NCBI RefSeq assembly: GCF_000371785.1
Contig: NZ_AQUI01000002.1
Location: forward strand, 1,467,276-1,531,275
Direction: 5' to 3'
DNA length: 64,000 bases
Source of the DNA: Actinopolyspora halophila DSM 43834
GTDB taxonomy: Bacteria; Actinomycetota; Actinomycetes; Mycobacteriales; Pseudonocardiaceae
Shown here: positions 27,386 to 35,966 of the stretch, in pieces
Layout of the letters: each line of letters begins with the position of its first letter
How positions within the stretch are numbered: position 1 is the first letter of the stretch
Program-made: the position numbers and the translations under genes
Notes under the pieces: generated by a model
What the model was told of the DNA's origin: nothing
The model's database searches: none
Seen by the model: the letters and a program-made list of their open reading frames with translations, nothing else

Positions 27386-28195
27386 ATGTCCGATCTCTTC
27401 CCGTCGCGGAGTTCCGAATCACGGGTCACCGGAGAGGGGGAGGCCCCAACCGAGGGGAGTTCGCCCGCGCGGGAACGCCTGCGGGAGCTGATGGCCGACG
27501 CGGAGGACGCGTCCCCGGCGGAGCTCTCCGACGACGAGAGTGCTCGGGAGCGGCGAATTCCACGGTGGCTGCGGGAGCGGTTGCCCCGGTTCCTGCTCGG
27601 GGCGTTGCCCGATCCGGGCCGTGCCGGGTGCTTCGGTGTGGTGGCCGTCGCGGTGCTCGGCTGCGCCGTCTTCGCGATCACCTGGAACCCCGGTGGCCGG
27701 AGCACTCCGGTGCCCTCCCGTGCGCTGCCCACCGTGGAGCGGGCGGCGCCCACCACGTCCCCGCCCGAGCAGCTGGTGATCAGCGTGGTGGGGAAGGTCC
27801 ACGAACCGGGACTGGTCACCCTGGAGGCGGGGTCGCGCGTGGCGGACGCGCTGCGCGCGGCGGGCGGCCCGCGTTCGGGCGGCGACACGCTGGCGCTCAA
27901 CCTGGCCCGCGAGCTCTCCGACGGGGAGCAGCTCTACGTGGGGATCGAGCCTCCCGAGGGAGCGGAACGATCCGGCGGGGGCGGGGCGGACTCCGCCTCC
28001 TCCGACACGCTGGATCTCAACGCCGCGGAGGAGGAGGGGCTGAAGGAGCTCCCCGGGGTGGGCCCCGTGACGGCGGGCGCCATCCTGCGGTGGCGCTCGG
28101 AGCACGGGGACTTCGACTCCGTGGAACAGCTGAGCGAGGTGGACGGAATAGGTCCGGCCACACTGGCCCGCCTGCGTGATCTGGTCCGCGTGTGA
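27386..28195 (+). CDS. comEA: ComEA family helix-hairpin-helix DNA-binding protein
   Basis: 269 residues. A long, charged cytoplasmic N-terminus (1-80) is followed by one membrane segment (about 92-107, CFGVVAVAVLGCAVFAIT). Then comes a SLBB-type domain (ISVVGKVHEPGLVTLEAGSRVADALRAAGG) and, after a Gly/Ser linker, two HhH motifs (LDLNAAEEEGLKELPGVG and VDGIGPATLARL). It binds double-stranded DNA outside the membrane in natural transformation. It overlaps comEC by 4 nt. Confidence 0.95.
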   Translation: MSDLFPSRSSESRVTGEGEAPTEGSSPARERLRELMADAEDASPAELSDDESARERRIPRWLRERLPRFLLGALPDPGRAGCFGVVAVAVLGCAVFAITWNPGGRSTPVPSRALPTVERAAPTTSPPEQLVISVVGKVHEPGLVTLEAGSRVADALRAAGGPRSGGDTLALNLARELSDGEQLYVGIEPPEGAERSGGGGADSASSDTLDLNAAEEEGLKELPGVGPVTAGAILRWRSEHGDFDSVEQLSEVDGIGPATLARLRDLVRV

Positions 28196-30579
28196 CCGCG
28201 AAGGTGGTGGCGACCGCGTCGAACGCGGGGAAGGGGGCCTCGCCCTCCGCGGACATGCGGCTGATTCCCGCCGCGGTGGGGACGTGGGCGGTGACGCTGG
28301 TCTGCCTGTACACCGGCTGGCAGGTGGCTGCCGGGGTGGCCTGCGCGGGCTGCGTCGTCACCGTGGCGCTTGCTTTCGCCCGTGGTCGCTGGGTCGACGG
28401 CGCGGTCGTGCTGGTGGTGCTGGGTGCGGCCACGGCTTTCTGCCTGGTGCCCAGGTTGCACCACGTGGACGATCACGAGCTGCGCGCCGCTGAGCTGCAC
28501 GGGGAGAGCGTCGGGGTCCGCGTCGAGCTCACCCGGCGTCCCCGCGCGACGGACGCGGACCCGGCCGGTGGGCGGGGAGCCGGTGAGCGCTCCGTGGTCC
28601 GTGCCGAACTGCGCGCCCTCCGGGACGGGGGCGAATGGCACCGCACCGGGGGGAGAGTGCTGCTGTTGGTGCCCACCGCCTCCTGGGCGGATTCGCTTCC
28701 GGGGCGGACGGTGCGCACCACGGCGGTGGTGGTGCCGCCGCACGGGGCGGGGCTGCTCACGGCCGTGCTCGTGGTGCACCAGGCCCCGGAGGAGCTGCGG
28801 GAGGCCCCGTCCGTCCAGCGGGTGGCCGAAGGGCTCAGAGCCGGGCTGCGGGAAGTCTGCTCGAGAGTCCTCGGTCCCGAGGCGGCCGGTCTGCTCCCAG
28901 GACTCGTGATCGGCGACACCGGCGCCCTGCCCGCCACGGTCCGCGAGGAGTTCCGGAAGGCGGGGCTGACCCACCTCACGGCCGTGTCCGGGGCCAACCT
29001 CGCGATAGTCTGCGGTGCCGCGCTGGCGCTGCTGCGCCTCGTACGGGCTCCGCGTCCGCTGGCGGCCGCGGGCGCGGGTTGCGCGCTGCTCGGCTTCGTG
29101 GTCCTCGCGGGAGGGGAGCCGAGCGTGCTGCGAGCCGCCGTGATGGGGGGAATCGGTCTGCTCGCCCTCGTGCTGGGGCGCGGGCGTGCGACGCTGCCCG
29201 CCCTGGCGGCGAGCGTGATCGTGCTGCTGCTCGTCGACCCCGAACTCGCGATCAGGCCGGGATTCGCGCTCTCGGTCACCGCGACGGCGGCGCTGGTGCT
29301 GATCGCTCCCGGCTGGTCGGCCGCCCTGCGTGGGCGAGGAGTCCCGCGCGGGTTCGCGGAGGCCCTGGCCGTGCCCGCCGCGGCGCAGCTGGCGACCGGT
29401 CCGGTGGTAGTGGCCCTGTCCGGCGAGTTCAGCCTCGTGGGGGTGCTCGCCAACATACTGGCCGAGCCGGTGGTGGCCCCGGCCACGGTGCTCGGCGTGG
29501 CCGCCACGCTGGCTGCGGGAATCCCCCTGCTGGGCGAGCTGCTCGTGTGGGCCGCCGCTCCGGAGCTGGAATGGATACTGCTCGTCGCCCGGAGGGCCGC
29601 CGACGTTCCGCTGGCCACGATTCCGCTGCCGGCCGGGTTCTTCGGAGCCGTCCTGCTGGTCGGTGTCGCGGGTCTCGTGCTCCTCGGAACGCGTTTTCGC
29701 GCCACGCGGCGGTGGACGGTGCTCGGTGCCTCCGTCTCGCTCGTGGTGGTGCTGCTCGTGCCCGTGGCGGTCCGCCCGCCCTGGCCGCCCACCGGGGCCT
29801 GGAGCATCGTGGCGTGCGACGTCGGGCAGGGGGACGCCCTGGTGCTGGCGACCGGGGCGCGGAACACCGCCGTGGTCGTGGACACGGGACCGAGCGCCGC
29901 GCTGGTCGGTGACTGCCTCGATCGGATGGGTGTCGAGCGGGTGCCGCTGCTGGTGCTCACCCACCCGCACGCGGACCACTTCGCCGGGATCGCCGGGGTG
30001 GCCGACGGCAGGCGGCTCGGACGGGTCGCCCTGGGCGGAACCTGCCGCGGGGCGTGGAGCGGGACGGGGGTGCGGGAGCGGATCGAGGCGGCGGGAGCGC
30101 GCGAGGTGCGCCTGGCCGCGGGACAGCGGTTGGGTTGGCCCGGTCTCGCTCTCGAGGTGCTCGCTCCGGCAGCGGACGGATGTCGTGCGGTCGGGGAGCG
30201 GGTCAACGACGCTTCGACCGTGCTGAAGGCGATCACCCCGGCCGGAAGGGTGCTGTTGACCGGCGACATCGAACTGGACGCCCAGCGACGGCTGCTCGGA
30301 AGTGGCGGACGACTGCGCGCGGAGGTGCTGAAGGTCCCGCACCACGGCTCGCGCTACACCAGCGAGGAATTCCTGCGCGCGGTCTCGCCCGAGCTGGCGT
30401 TGATCAGCGTCGGGCACGGGAACGACTACGGGCACCCGAGCGCGGCGATCGTCGCGACGCTGCGGAGTTCGGGAGCGCTCGTGCGGCGAACCGACCGCCG
30501 CGGGGACATTGCGGTACTAGGTTCTCCGGGGCGGTTGCGCGTGGTCGGCTCCGGGCAACCTTTCCGCTCCGACGGGTGA
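28192..30579 (+). CDS. comEC: ComEC/Rec2 DNA uptake channel
   Basis: 795 residues from the overlapping GTG. N-terminal membrane segments and an OB-like region precede the competence domain (GLLPGLVIGDTGALP, GLTHLTAVSGANLAI) with many further helices. From about residue 535 a metallo-beta-lactamase-like domain follows: CDVGQGDALVL, VLTHPHADHFAGI and VPHHGSRYTSEEF. ComEC translocates single-stranded DNA; the metallo domain is thought to degrade the other strand. With comEA it implies DNA-uptake capability, though pilus genes are not in this window. Confidence 0.95.
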   Translation: MTAKVVATASNAGKGASPSADMRLIPAAVGTWAVTLVCLYTGWQVAAGVACAGCVVTVALAFARGRWVDGAVVLVVLGAATAFCLVPRLHHVDDHELRAAELHGESVGVRVELTRRPRATDADPAGGRGAGERSVVRAELRALRDGGEWHRTGGRVLLLVPTASWADSLPGRTVRTTAVVVPPHGAGLLTAVLVVHQAPEELREAPSVQRVAEGLRAGLREVCSRVLGPEAAGLLPGLVIGDTGALPATVREEFRKAGLTHLTAVSGANLAIVCGAALALLRLVRAPRPLAAAGAGCALLGFVVLAGGEPSVLRAAVMGGIGLLALVLGRGRATLPALAASVIVLLLVDPELAIRPGFALSVTATAALVLIAPGWSAALRGRGVPRGFAEALAVPAAAQLATGPVVVALSGEFSLVGVLANILAEPVVAPATVLGVAATLAAGIPLLGELLVWAAAPELEWILLVARRAADVPLATIPLPAGFFGAVLLVGVAGLVLLGTRFRATRRWTVLGASVSLVVVLLVPVAVRPPWPPTGAWSIVACDVGQGDALVLATGARNTAVVVDTGPSAALVGDCLDRMGVERVPLLVLTHPHADHFAGIAGVADGRRLGRVALGGTCRGAWSGTGVRERIEAAGAREVRLAAGQRLGWPGLALEVLAPAADGCRAVGERVNDASTVLKAITPAGRVLLTGDIELDAQRRLLGSGGRLRAEVLKVPHHGSRYTSEEFLRAVSPELALISVGHGNDYGHPSAAIVATLRSSGALVRRTDRRGDIAVLGSPGRLRVVGSGQPFRSDG

Positions 30580-30699
30580 CTGGCACGGGACACGGGCACG
30601 CCGCGGAGCGGCCGAACGTCCCCGGGGGCGGCCCGGAAACGAGGCGCTCGCTTCCGGGCCGACCGCGCTCCCCGGGCAACGCCGGGGAGAACGAGCGGA

Positions 30700-31971
30700 T
30701 CAGTCGTTCAGCGCCCGGTCCACGGCCTCCGTGTTCGGCTCCACGGTGGCCTTCGGGCCGACGTGCTCCTGCAGGGAGTCCATCGTTTTGAGGCCGTCGC
30801 CGGTGATCATCAGCACCGTCTCGGAGTCGGGGTCGATCTGGCCCGCCTCGATCAGCTTCTTCGTGGTCGCGACGGTCACACCCCCGGCCGTCTCGGCGAA
30901 GATGCCCTCCGTGCGGGCCAGCAGCCTGATGCCCTCGATGACCTCCTCGTCGCTGACGTCCTCGATGGCACCGTTGGTGCGGCGAACGGTGTCCAGCACG
31001 TACGGGCCGTCGGCCGGAGCGCCGATGGCGAGCGAACGCGCGATGGTGTCCGGACGGACCGGCTGGACCATGTCCTGCTCGCCCTTGTAGGCGTTCGACA
31101 CCGGGGAGCACCCGGAGGCCTGGGCACCGAAGATCCGGTACGGACTCGGTTCGACCAGCCCGACCTCGCCGAGCTCGCGGAAGCCCTTGTCGACCTTGGT
31201 CAGCTGCGAGCCGGAGGCGATCGGGACGACGACCTGCTCGGGCAGCCGCCATCCGAGCTGTTCGGCGACCTCGAAGGCGAGGGTCTTGGACCCTTCCGAG
31301 TAGTAGGGGCGGACGTTGACGTTCACGAACGCCCAGTCCTCGTGCTCGCCCGCCAGTTCCGTGGCGAGCCTGTTCACGTCGTCGTAGTTGCCGTCGACGG
31401 ACAGCAACGAGCCGTCGTACACGGCGGTCATGAGCACCTTCGCCCGCTCGAGCGAGGAGGGGACCAGAACCACCGAGTCCCATCCCGCCCGTGCGGCGGC
31501 CGCCCCCACCGCGTTGGCGAGGTTGCCCGTGGACGGACAGGCGAGCACCTTGAACCCGAACTCACGAGCGGCGGCCAACGCGACGGCGACCACCCTGTCC
31601 TTGAAGGAGTGGGTCGGATTGCCCGTGTCGTCCTTGACCCAGATCCGCTTCACACCGAGGGCCTCGGCCAGTGCGTCCGCGCGGATGAGCCGCGTACAGC
31701 CGGGATCGGTGTTCGGGTGCTGCTCCACATCGGAGGGTACGGGCAGCAGCTTCTTGTACCGCCAGATCGAATTGGGACCGGATTCGATGTCCTCACGGCG
31801 TACTCGGCCGAAGTCGTAGGTGACTTCGAGCGGGGAGAAGTCCTCGAGGCAGACGAACTCGGGCGCCAGTGGTTGGCGGTGCCCCTCTTCCTTGGAGACG
31901 AGCTCCGCGGCCGGTCCGAGGTCGAGCTTCCGATTCGCCGCATCGGTCTGTGTCTGGGCGGCAGCTGTCAT
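30700..31971 (-). CDS. thrC: Threonine synthase
   Basis: 423 residues from an ATG with GAGAGG upstream. It is PLP-dependent, with the Schiff-base lysine K124 in DDTGNPTHSFKDR. STGNLANAVGA, VVPIASGSQLTK and MITGDGLKT are further matches to the threonine synthase group. It converts O-phosphohomoserine to threonine. It stands alone, not in the usual hom-thrC-thrB order, and is convergent with comEC. A SAM-I riboswitch lies 17 nt before the ATG, which links its expression to S-adenosylmethionine. The longer frame from 32055 would run through the riboswitch. Confidence 0.94.
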   Translation of the reverse strand: MTAAAQTQTDAANRKLDLGPAAELVSKEEGHRQPLAPEFVCLEDFSPLEVTYDFGRVRREDIESGPNSIWRYKKLLPVPSDVEQHPNTDPGCTRLIRADALAEALGVKRIWVKDDTGNPTHSFKDRVVAVALAAAREFGFKVLACPSTGNLANAVGAAAARAGWDSVVLVPSSLERAKVLMTAVYDGSLLSVDGNYDDVNRLATELAGEHEDWAFVNVNVRPYYSEGSKTLAFEVAEQLGWRLPEQVVVPIASGSQLTKVDKGFRELGEVGLVEPSPYRIFGAQASGCSPVSNAYKGEQDMVQPVRPDTIARSLAIGAPADGPYVLDTVRRTNGAIEDVSDEEVIEGIRLLARTEGIFAETAGGVTVATTKKLIEAGQIDPDSETVLMITGDGLKTMDSLQEHVGPKATVEPNTEAVDRALND

Positions 31972-31987
31972 CGCGAGGTCCTCTCCC

Positions 31988-32115
31988 CTCATCTGTCCCG
32001 CTGGCGGGGTCGGAATTGGCACCGTTTTCGCCGACTGCCTCGCGCTCGTGATCACGACAGTCGGCGCTGGTTGCCGGGGCTTCGCAGGGCCGGTCCCTCT
32101 GCCCCTCTGGATGAG
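31988..32115 (-). ncRNA. SAM-I (S-box) riboswitch upstream of thrC
   Basis: Read on the minus strand, the 5' arm CTCATC (32115-32110) pairs with GATGAG (31993-31988) as P1. Inside are the conserved core segments CCAGAG, AGGGACCGGCCCTGCGAAG, CCCCGGCAACC and GGTGCCAATTCC. P3 is GCCGACTG with CAGTCGGC, and P4 is CCCGC-CA-GCGGG. All line up with the SAM-I consensus as I know it, rather than with SAM-II or SAM-IV. The 3' side of P1 directly abuts the thrC Shine-Dalgarno GGGGAGAGG, so translational control is likely; there is no T-run terminator. Confidence 0.92.
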
Positions 32116-32222
32116 CTATCCAAGTTGTGCTGGCGACGTTACGTCATAAGCCCGCCATTCGACCACTGCGACCCAGCATCCGGGACGGGATTGACGGGGT
32201 GAGCCGGTGTCAGAATGGGGGC

Positions 32223-33203
32223 ATGAATCCTCCGGACGCAGCAGCGCCCGCTCCGCTGCACCTCGTTCTCGGCGAGGAGGAACTGCTGGTGGAACGCGCC
32301 GTTTCCGAGACTCTGACGGCGGCTCGCAGGGCCGATCCGGAGACTGAGCTGCGGCGCGCCAAGGTGAGTGAACTCACCCCTCCCGAGCTCGACGAGATGC
32401 TCAGTCCCTCGCTGTTCGCCGAGAGCCGTGTCGTCGCGTTGGACAACTCCCAGGAGGCGGGAAAGGAGATAGCCGAGGCGCTGCTGTCCCTGGCGCGTCA
32501 ACCGGCCGAGGGAGTCGTCCTGCTCGTGCTGCACAACGGTGGTGGTCGTGCCAAGCAGGCCAAGGAGCTACCCACCGCGCTGCGCGACATGGGGGCGTCC
32601 GTGACCGAGTGCGGAAAGTTGACCCGCCACTCCGAACGGGAGGGGTTCGTCCGGGCGGAGGCGAGCAGGTGCGGGGGGCGCATCGATCCCCCGGCGGTGA
32701 GCGCGCTGCTGGAGACGGTCGGCAACGATCTCCGGGAACTGGCCTCCTCGGTGTCCCAGCTGGTCGCCGACACCGACGGCAGGGTGGACGAGGCGGCCGT
32801 GCGGCGCTACCACCAGGGCAAGGCCGAGGTGACCGGCTTCGTCGTCGCGGAGAAGGCGGTCATGGGGGACCGGGCCGGGGCGTTGGAAGCGTTGCGCTGG
32901 GCCCTGCAGCTCGGGGTGGCGCACGTGCTGATCGCCGATGCGCTGGCCGATGCGGTGCGGACCATCGGCCGGGTGGCCAGCGCCGGGGGAGGTGACCAGT
33001 ACCGGCTGGCGCGTGAGCTCGGCATGCCGGCCTGGAAGGTCAAGAAGGCGCAGTCACAGGCGCGGGGCTGGAACAGGCAGGGGGTCACCAGGGCGATGGG
33101 GCTGGTGGCCTCGCTCAACGCGCAGGTGAAGGGGCAGGCGGCGGATGCCGAGTACGCCCTGGAACGAGCCGTGCTGGAGCTGATCGAGCTGCGTTCGGGG
33201 TGA
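32223..33203 (+). CDS. holA: DNA polymerase III subunit delta
   Basis: 326 residues. It opens LHLVLGEEELLVERAV and has FAESRVVALDNSQEAGKE, TECGKLTRHSEREGFVRAEASRCG and SALLETVGNDLRELASSVSQLV. The C-terminal collar part GVAHVLIADALADAVRTIG with LGMPAWKVKKAQSQARGW follows. The delta subunit opens the beta clamp in the clamp loader. It keeps the usual comEC-holA-rpsT order, interrupted by opposite-strand thrC. The frame is open upstream to 32127, but the ATG at 32223 begins the conserved region. Confidence 0.94.
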   Translation: MNPPDAAAPAPLHLVLGEEELLVERAVSETLTAARRADPETELRRAKVSELTPPELDEMLSPSLFAESRVVALDNSQEAGKEIAEALLSLARQPAEGVVLLVLHNGGGRAKQAKELPTALRDMGASVTECGKLTRHSEREGFVRAEASRCGGRIDPPAVSALLETVGNDLRELASSVSQLVADTDGRVDEAAVRRYHQGKAEVTGFVVAEKAVMGDRAGALEALRWALQLGVAHVLIADALADAVRTIGRVASAGGGDQYRLARELGMPAWKVKKAQSQARGWNRQGVTRAMGLVASLNAQVKGQAADAEYALERAVLELIELRSG

Positions 33204-33249
33204 CCCCCGAGCTCGACGAGCTTTCCCGCCGGAATCCCGGAAGCCGAAC

Positions 33250-33280
33250 GGGCCCCCTCCGGCAGCGCCGGAGGGGGCCC
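33250..33280. terminator. Perfect hairpin between holA and rpsT
   Basis: GGGCCCCCTCCGGC (33250-33263), loop AGC, and its exact complement (33267-33280) form a 14-bp stem. It lies 46 nt after the holA stop and 138 nt after the end of rpsT on the other strand. No T-run follows, so it may act as a bidirectional barrier between the convergent genes. Confidence 0.7.
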
Positions 33281-33417
33281 GAGGTTTCCGCCTGCGGCCG
33301 TCCGCTTCTCGCGGGGCGGCCGCTTCCGACCGGGCCGGTTCACCGCGCGGAACCGTCGTTCACGTGGTTCGGACGTCGTCCTCGACGCGGAAGTGAACCC
33401 CCGACCGGTTCGGATCG

Positions 33418-33678
33418 TCAGAGCTGGTTCAGCTGCCGAGCCATCGAGGACTTCTTGTTGGCGGCCTGGTTGCGGTGGATGACGCCCTTCTTGGCGGCCT
33501 TGTCCAACTCGCGGGTCGCGGCCCGCTCCAGCTCGACGGCCTTCTCCCTGTCGCCGGCGGCAGCGGCCTCGCGGAACTTGCGCATCGCGGTCTTGACCGT
33601 GGTCTTGACGGACTTGTTGCGACGGCGGTTGCGCTCGTTGATCAGGACACGCTTCTTGGAGGATTTGATGTTGGCCAC
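33418..33678 (-). CDS. rpsT: 30S ribosomal protein S20
   Basis: 86 residues, standard S20 length and composition: [26 protein letters not shown] at the start and [20 protein letters not shown] near the end. It binds 16S rRNA. AGAGG precedes the ATG. Usual neighbour of holA and lepA in actinobacteria. Confidence 0.97.
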   Translation of the reverse strand: MANIKSSKKRVLINERNRRRNKSVKTTVKTAMRKFREAAAAGDREKAVELERAATRELDKAAKKGVIHRNQAANKKSSMARQLNQL

Positions 33679-33861
33679 TGGTACGCCTCTTTCTGATCGA
33701 CCGGAGTGTCGCGACCGCGCTCGAACGGCGCCGTCCCGCGCTGTCCTCGTGCGAAGGCGACGAGGGCGTCGGACGGCCTTCCTCCATGTCGGAAACGCCG
33801 CGCGGTGCGGTTGGCCATGGTAGCAATCCCGGACGCAGCCGCCGCGCTCGGTTCGAGGAGG

Positions 33862-34083
33862 TCAGCCGCCGTGCTCGCGCGGCTGTTCGTCGTGCTTGGC
33901 CGGGCGTCCTCTGCGGGGCTGGGACCCGGCGCTGTTCGGCAGTCTCCCCGCGTCCTCGAGCGCTCGGCGCAGCAGGAACTCGATCTGCGCGTTGGTGCTG
34001 CGCAGTTCGTCACCCGCCCAGCGCGCGAGCGCGTCGTGAACGGCCGGGTCCAGCCGCAGCAGGAAGCTCTTGCGGGATGCCAC
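33862..34083 (-). CDS. Ribbon-helix-helix DNA-binding protein (Arc/CopG type)
   Basis: 73 residues from a GTG with GAGGTG upstream. The N-terminal SRKSFLLRLDPAVHDALARWAGDELRSTNAQIEFLLRRALEDAG has the short strand plus two helices of RHH repressors; a basic, Pro-rich tail (PRRGRPAKHDEQPREHGG) follows. It begins 8 nt after the SPFH gene stop, so they form one operon. It may control that operon through the palindrome at 35079-35090. It might also be an antitoxin-like protein, but no toxin gene is present. Confidence 0.82.
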   Translation of the reverse strand: MASRKSFLLRLDPAVHDALARWAGDELRSTNAQIEFLLRRALEDAGRLPNSAGSQPRRGRPAKHDEQPREHGG

Positions 34084-34091
34084 GGAACACC

Positions 34092-35036
34092 TCAGTGATA
34101 CAGCGAGCTGGTGTTGACCACCGGTTGCGCCGCGTTGTCGCCGCACAGCACTACCAGCAGGTTGCTGACCATGGCGGCCTTGCGTTCCTCGTCAAGCTCG
34201 ACGACCTCCTGCTCGGAGAGGTCGCGGAGGGCGGACTCCACCATTCCGACCGCGCCCTGCACGATCCGTTCCCGCGCCGCCACGACCGCGTCGGCCTGCT
34301 GGCGCTGCAACATCGACTGCGCGATCTCCGGAGCGTAGGCGAGGTGAGTGAGGCGGGACTCCACGACCTCCACCCCGGCGGGCCGGACCCGTTCGGCGAC
34401 CTCGACGGACAGCTTGGTGGTTATCTCGGACGCGTTCTCCCGCAGCGAGAGGTTCTCGGATCCCGCCTTGTCGTAGGGATAGCTGGTGGCGATGTGCCGC
34501 ACCGCCGTTTCGGTCTGGGTCTGCACGAACTCGACGAAGTCGTCGACCGTGAACGAGGCCTGCGCGGTGTCGGCGACCTGCCACACGACGACCGCCGCGA
34601 TCTCGATCGGGCTGCCGTCGGCGTCGTTGACCTTCATCACGTTGGTCTCGTGATTGCGGATCCGCGTGGAGATGCGCTTCCGCGTGGTCAACGGGTTGAC
34701 CCACTGCAGGCCCGAGGTGCGCAGCGTCCCGGTGTAGCGGCCGAGGAACTGCAGCACTCGCGCCTCGCCCGGGGAGACGGCGACCAGCCCGACCAGGGTC
34801 AGCACCCCTCCGATCGCGGCGATGACCCCGATCGCGACCAGCCACCACGTCGCCGTCGTGCCCCCGAGGAACATCAGCGCTATACCACCGAGCAGCCCGA
34901 CCAGTCCCAGACCGAGCATCGGCAGTCCGGGTGCTTGCTCCCGCGCCGCGTATTCGCGGATCTCGGACTCGGGCATCGAGACGGTGGCCTCGGACGTGCT
35001 CCCGGGTGGCCGGGTGGTGGAACCGTCCTCGCTCAT
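34092..35036 (-). CDS. SPFH/Band 7 domain membrane protein
   Basis: 314 residues; AGGAGG precedes the ATG at 35036. There is an acidic cytoplasmic N-terminus, two hydrophobic segments (about 33-55 and 59-80), and then an SPFH domain ([45 protein letters not shown] and [26 protein letters not shown]). The C-terminal part is helical and flotillin-like. Family members organise membrane microdomains; which process applies here is unknown. The downstream RHH gene is co-transcribed. Confidence 0.9.
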   Translation of the reverse strand: MSEDGSTTRPPGSTSEATVSMPESEIREYAAREQAPGLPMLGLGLVGLLGGIALMFLGGTTATWWLVAIGVIAAIGGVLTLVGLVAVSPGEARVLQFLGRYTGTLRTSGLQWVNPLTTRKRISTRIRNHETNVMKVNDADGSPIEIAAVVVWQVADTAQASFTVDDFVEFVQTQTETAVRHIATSYPYDKAGSENLSLRENASEITTKLSVEVAERVRPAGVEVVESRLTHLAYAPEIAQSMLQRQQADAVVAARERIVQGAVGMVESALRDLSEQEVVELDEERKAAMVSNLLVVLCGDNAAQPVVNTSSLYH

Positions 35037-35078
35037 CGATCCTCCTCGCAGTCGAAATCGATGTCTTGTAGAGATCAT

Positions 35079-35090
35079 AGTGATATCACT
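35079..35090. promoter_or_regulatory. 12-bp palindrome upstream of the SPFH-RHH operon
   Basis: AGTGATATCACT is a perfect 12-bp palindrome 43 nt upstream of the SPFH ATG. It sits in the promoter zone of the operon that also encodes an RHH protein, a class that binds such short palindromes as dimers of dimers. Autoregulation is inference. Confidence 0.5.
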
Positions 35091-35362
35091 TTTTCGATGG
35101 AAGGGACAACCCCGAACCGTCGGACGATCTCGGTCAACCGTGAGACGCCAACCGGTTGAACGTCCACGCCGTCAGCGGGATAGCAGGCCGGACGGGCCGG
35201 CCTGCTCGCGCGGTGGCTGTTGCGGGAGGGGAACCCGGCCCGGTGGACAACGGGCTCGGTGGTGGTGCTCGGCGGCGTGGTCCTGCTGGGGCTCTCCTGA
35301 GAAGAGCTCGTCAACGGTGCGGATATTCGGCGGATCCGTCCGCGATCGGGTAGGACGGGGGC

Positions 35363-35743
35363 ATGGACGTTCTCAGCAGCAGGATGATTCTGCGGCCCGG
35401 CGATCACGATCGTTCGGTGCGGTTCTACCGCGACACGCTCGGGCTGGCGATCCATCGCGAGTTTCCCGGTGGCACGGTGTTCTTCCTCGGGCAGGGGCTG
35501 CTGGAGGTATCCGGCAGCGGCAGCACCGGCCCGAGCCCCGACCAGATGCTGTGGCTGCAGGTGCGGGACGCCGCCGGCAGCGTTCGGGAACTGCGCGAGC
35601 GCGGGGTCGAGGTGCTGGCCGAGCCCGAACGCCAACCCTGGGGGCTGATCGAGGGAACCATCGCCGACCCGGACGGGATGCGGATCGTGCTCGTCGAAGT
35701 GCCGCCCGAGCATCCGCTGCGTGCCGACGTGCGTCAGCAGTGA
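35363..35743 (+). CDS. VOC (glyoxalase/bleomycin resistance) superfamily protein
   Basis: 126 residues. The two-strand-helix halves are visible as SRMILRPGDHDRSVRFYRDTLGLAIH and QMLWLQVRDAAGSVRELRERGVEVLAEP, with GLIEGTIADPDGMRIVLVEV closing the second half. Metal-site residues include His14 (GDHD) and a Glu in VLVEV. The substrate is unknown. A stand-alone gene, with a 280-nt upstream region that contains no other convincing ORF. Confidence 0.88.
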   Translation: MDVLSSRMILRPGDHDRSVRFYRDTLGLAIHREFPGGTVFFLGQGLLEVSGSGSTGPSPDQMLWLQVRDAAGSVRELRERGVEVLAEPERQPWGLIEGTIADPDGMRIVLVEVPPEHPLRADVRQQ

Positions 35744-35966
35744 GCGCTTCCGCCCTCCCGTGCTCCGGCGTACCGTTTCGCGCGGGACCGTCGCTTCCGG
35801 AAGCGCTCCGGAAGGGCGTTTCGCGCGGAACCGTCGGTGTCGGGGGTGGTAGTGGGCCTCGGAGTACCCGGTCCCGGAGCTGGCATCGGACATCCACGAC
35901 TTTCGTGGGACGATGGGAGCAAATCCCTGCCCGTACGCGAGTCGACATCCCGCGAGGAAGACTTCA

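Noticed and set aside
35175-35300. Frame with LLARWLL and a hydrophobic VVVLGGVVLLGLS end after the SPFH promoter
   Set aside because: No ATG or GTG start; only CTG/TTG codons and no ribosome site, so I do not call a gene.
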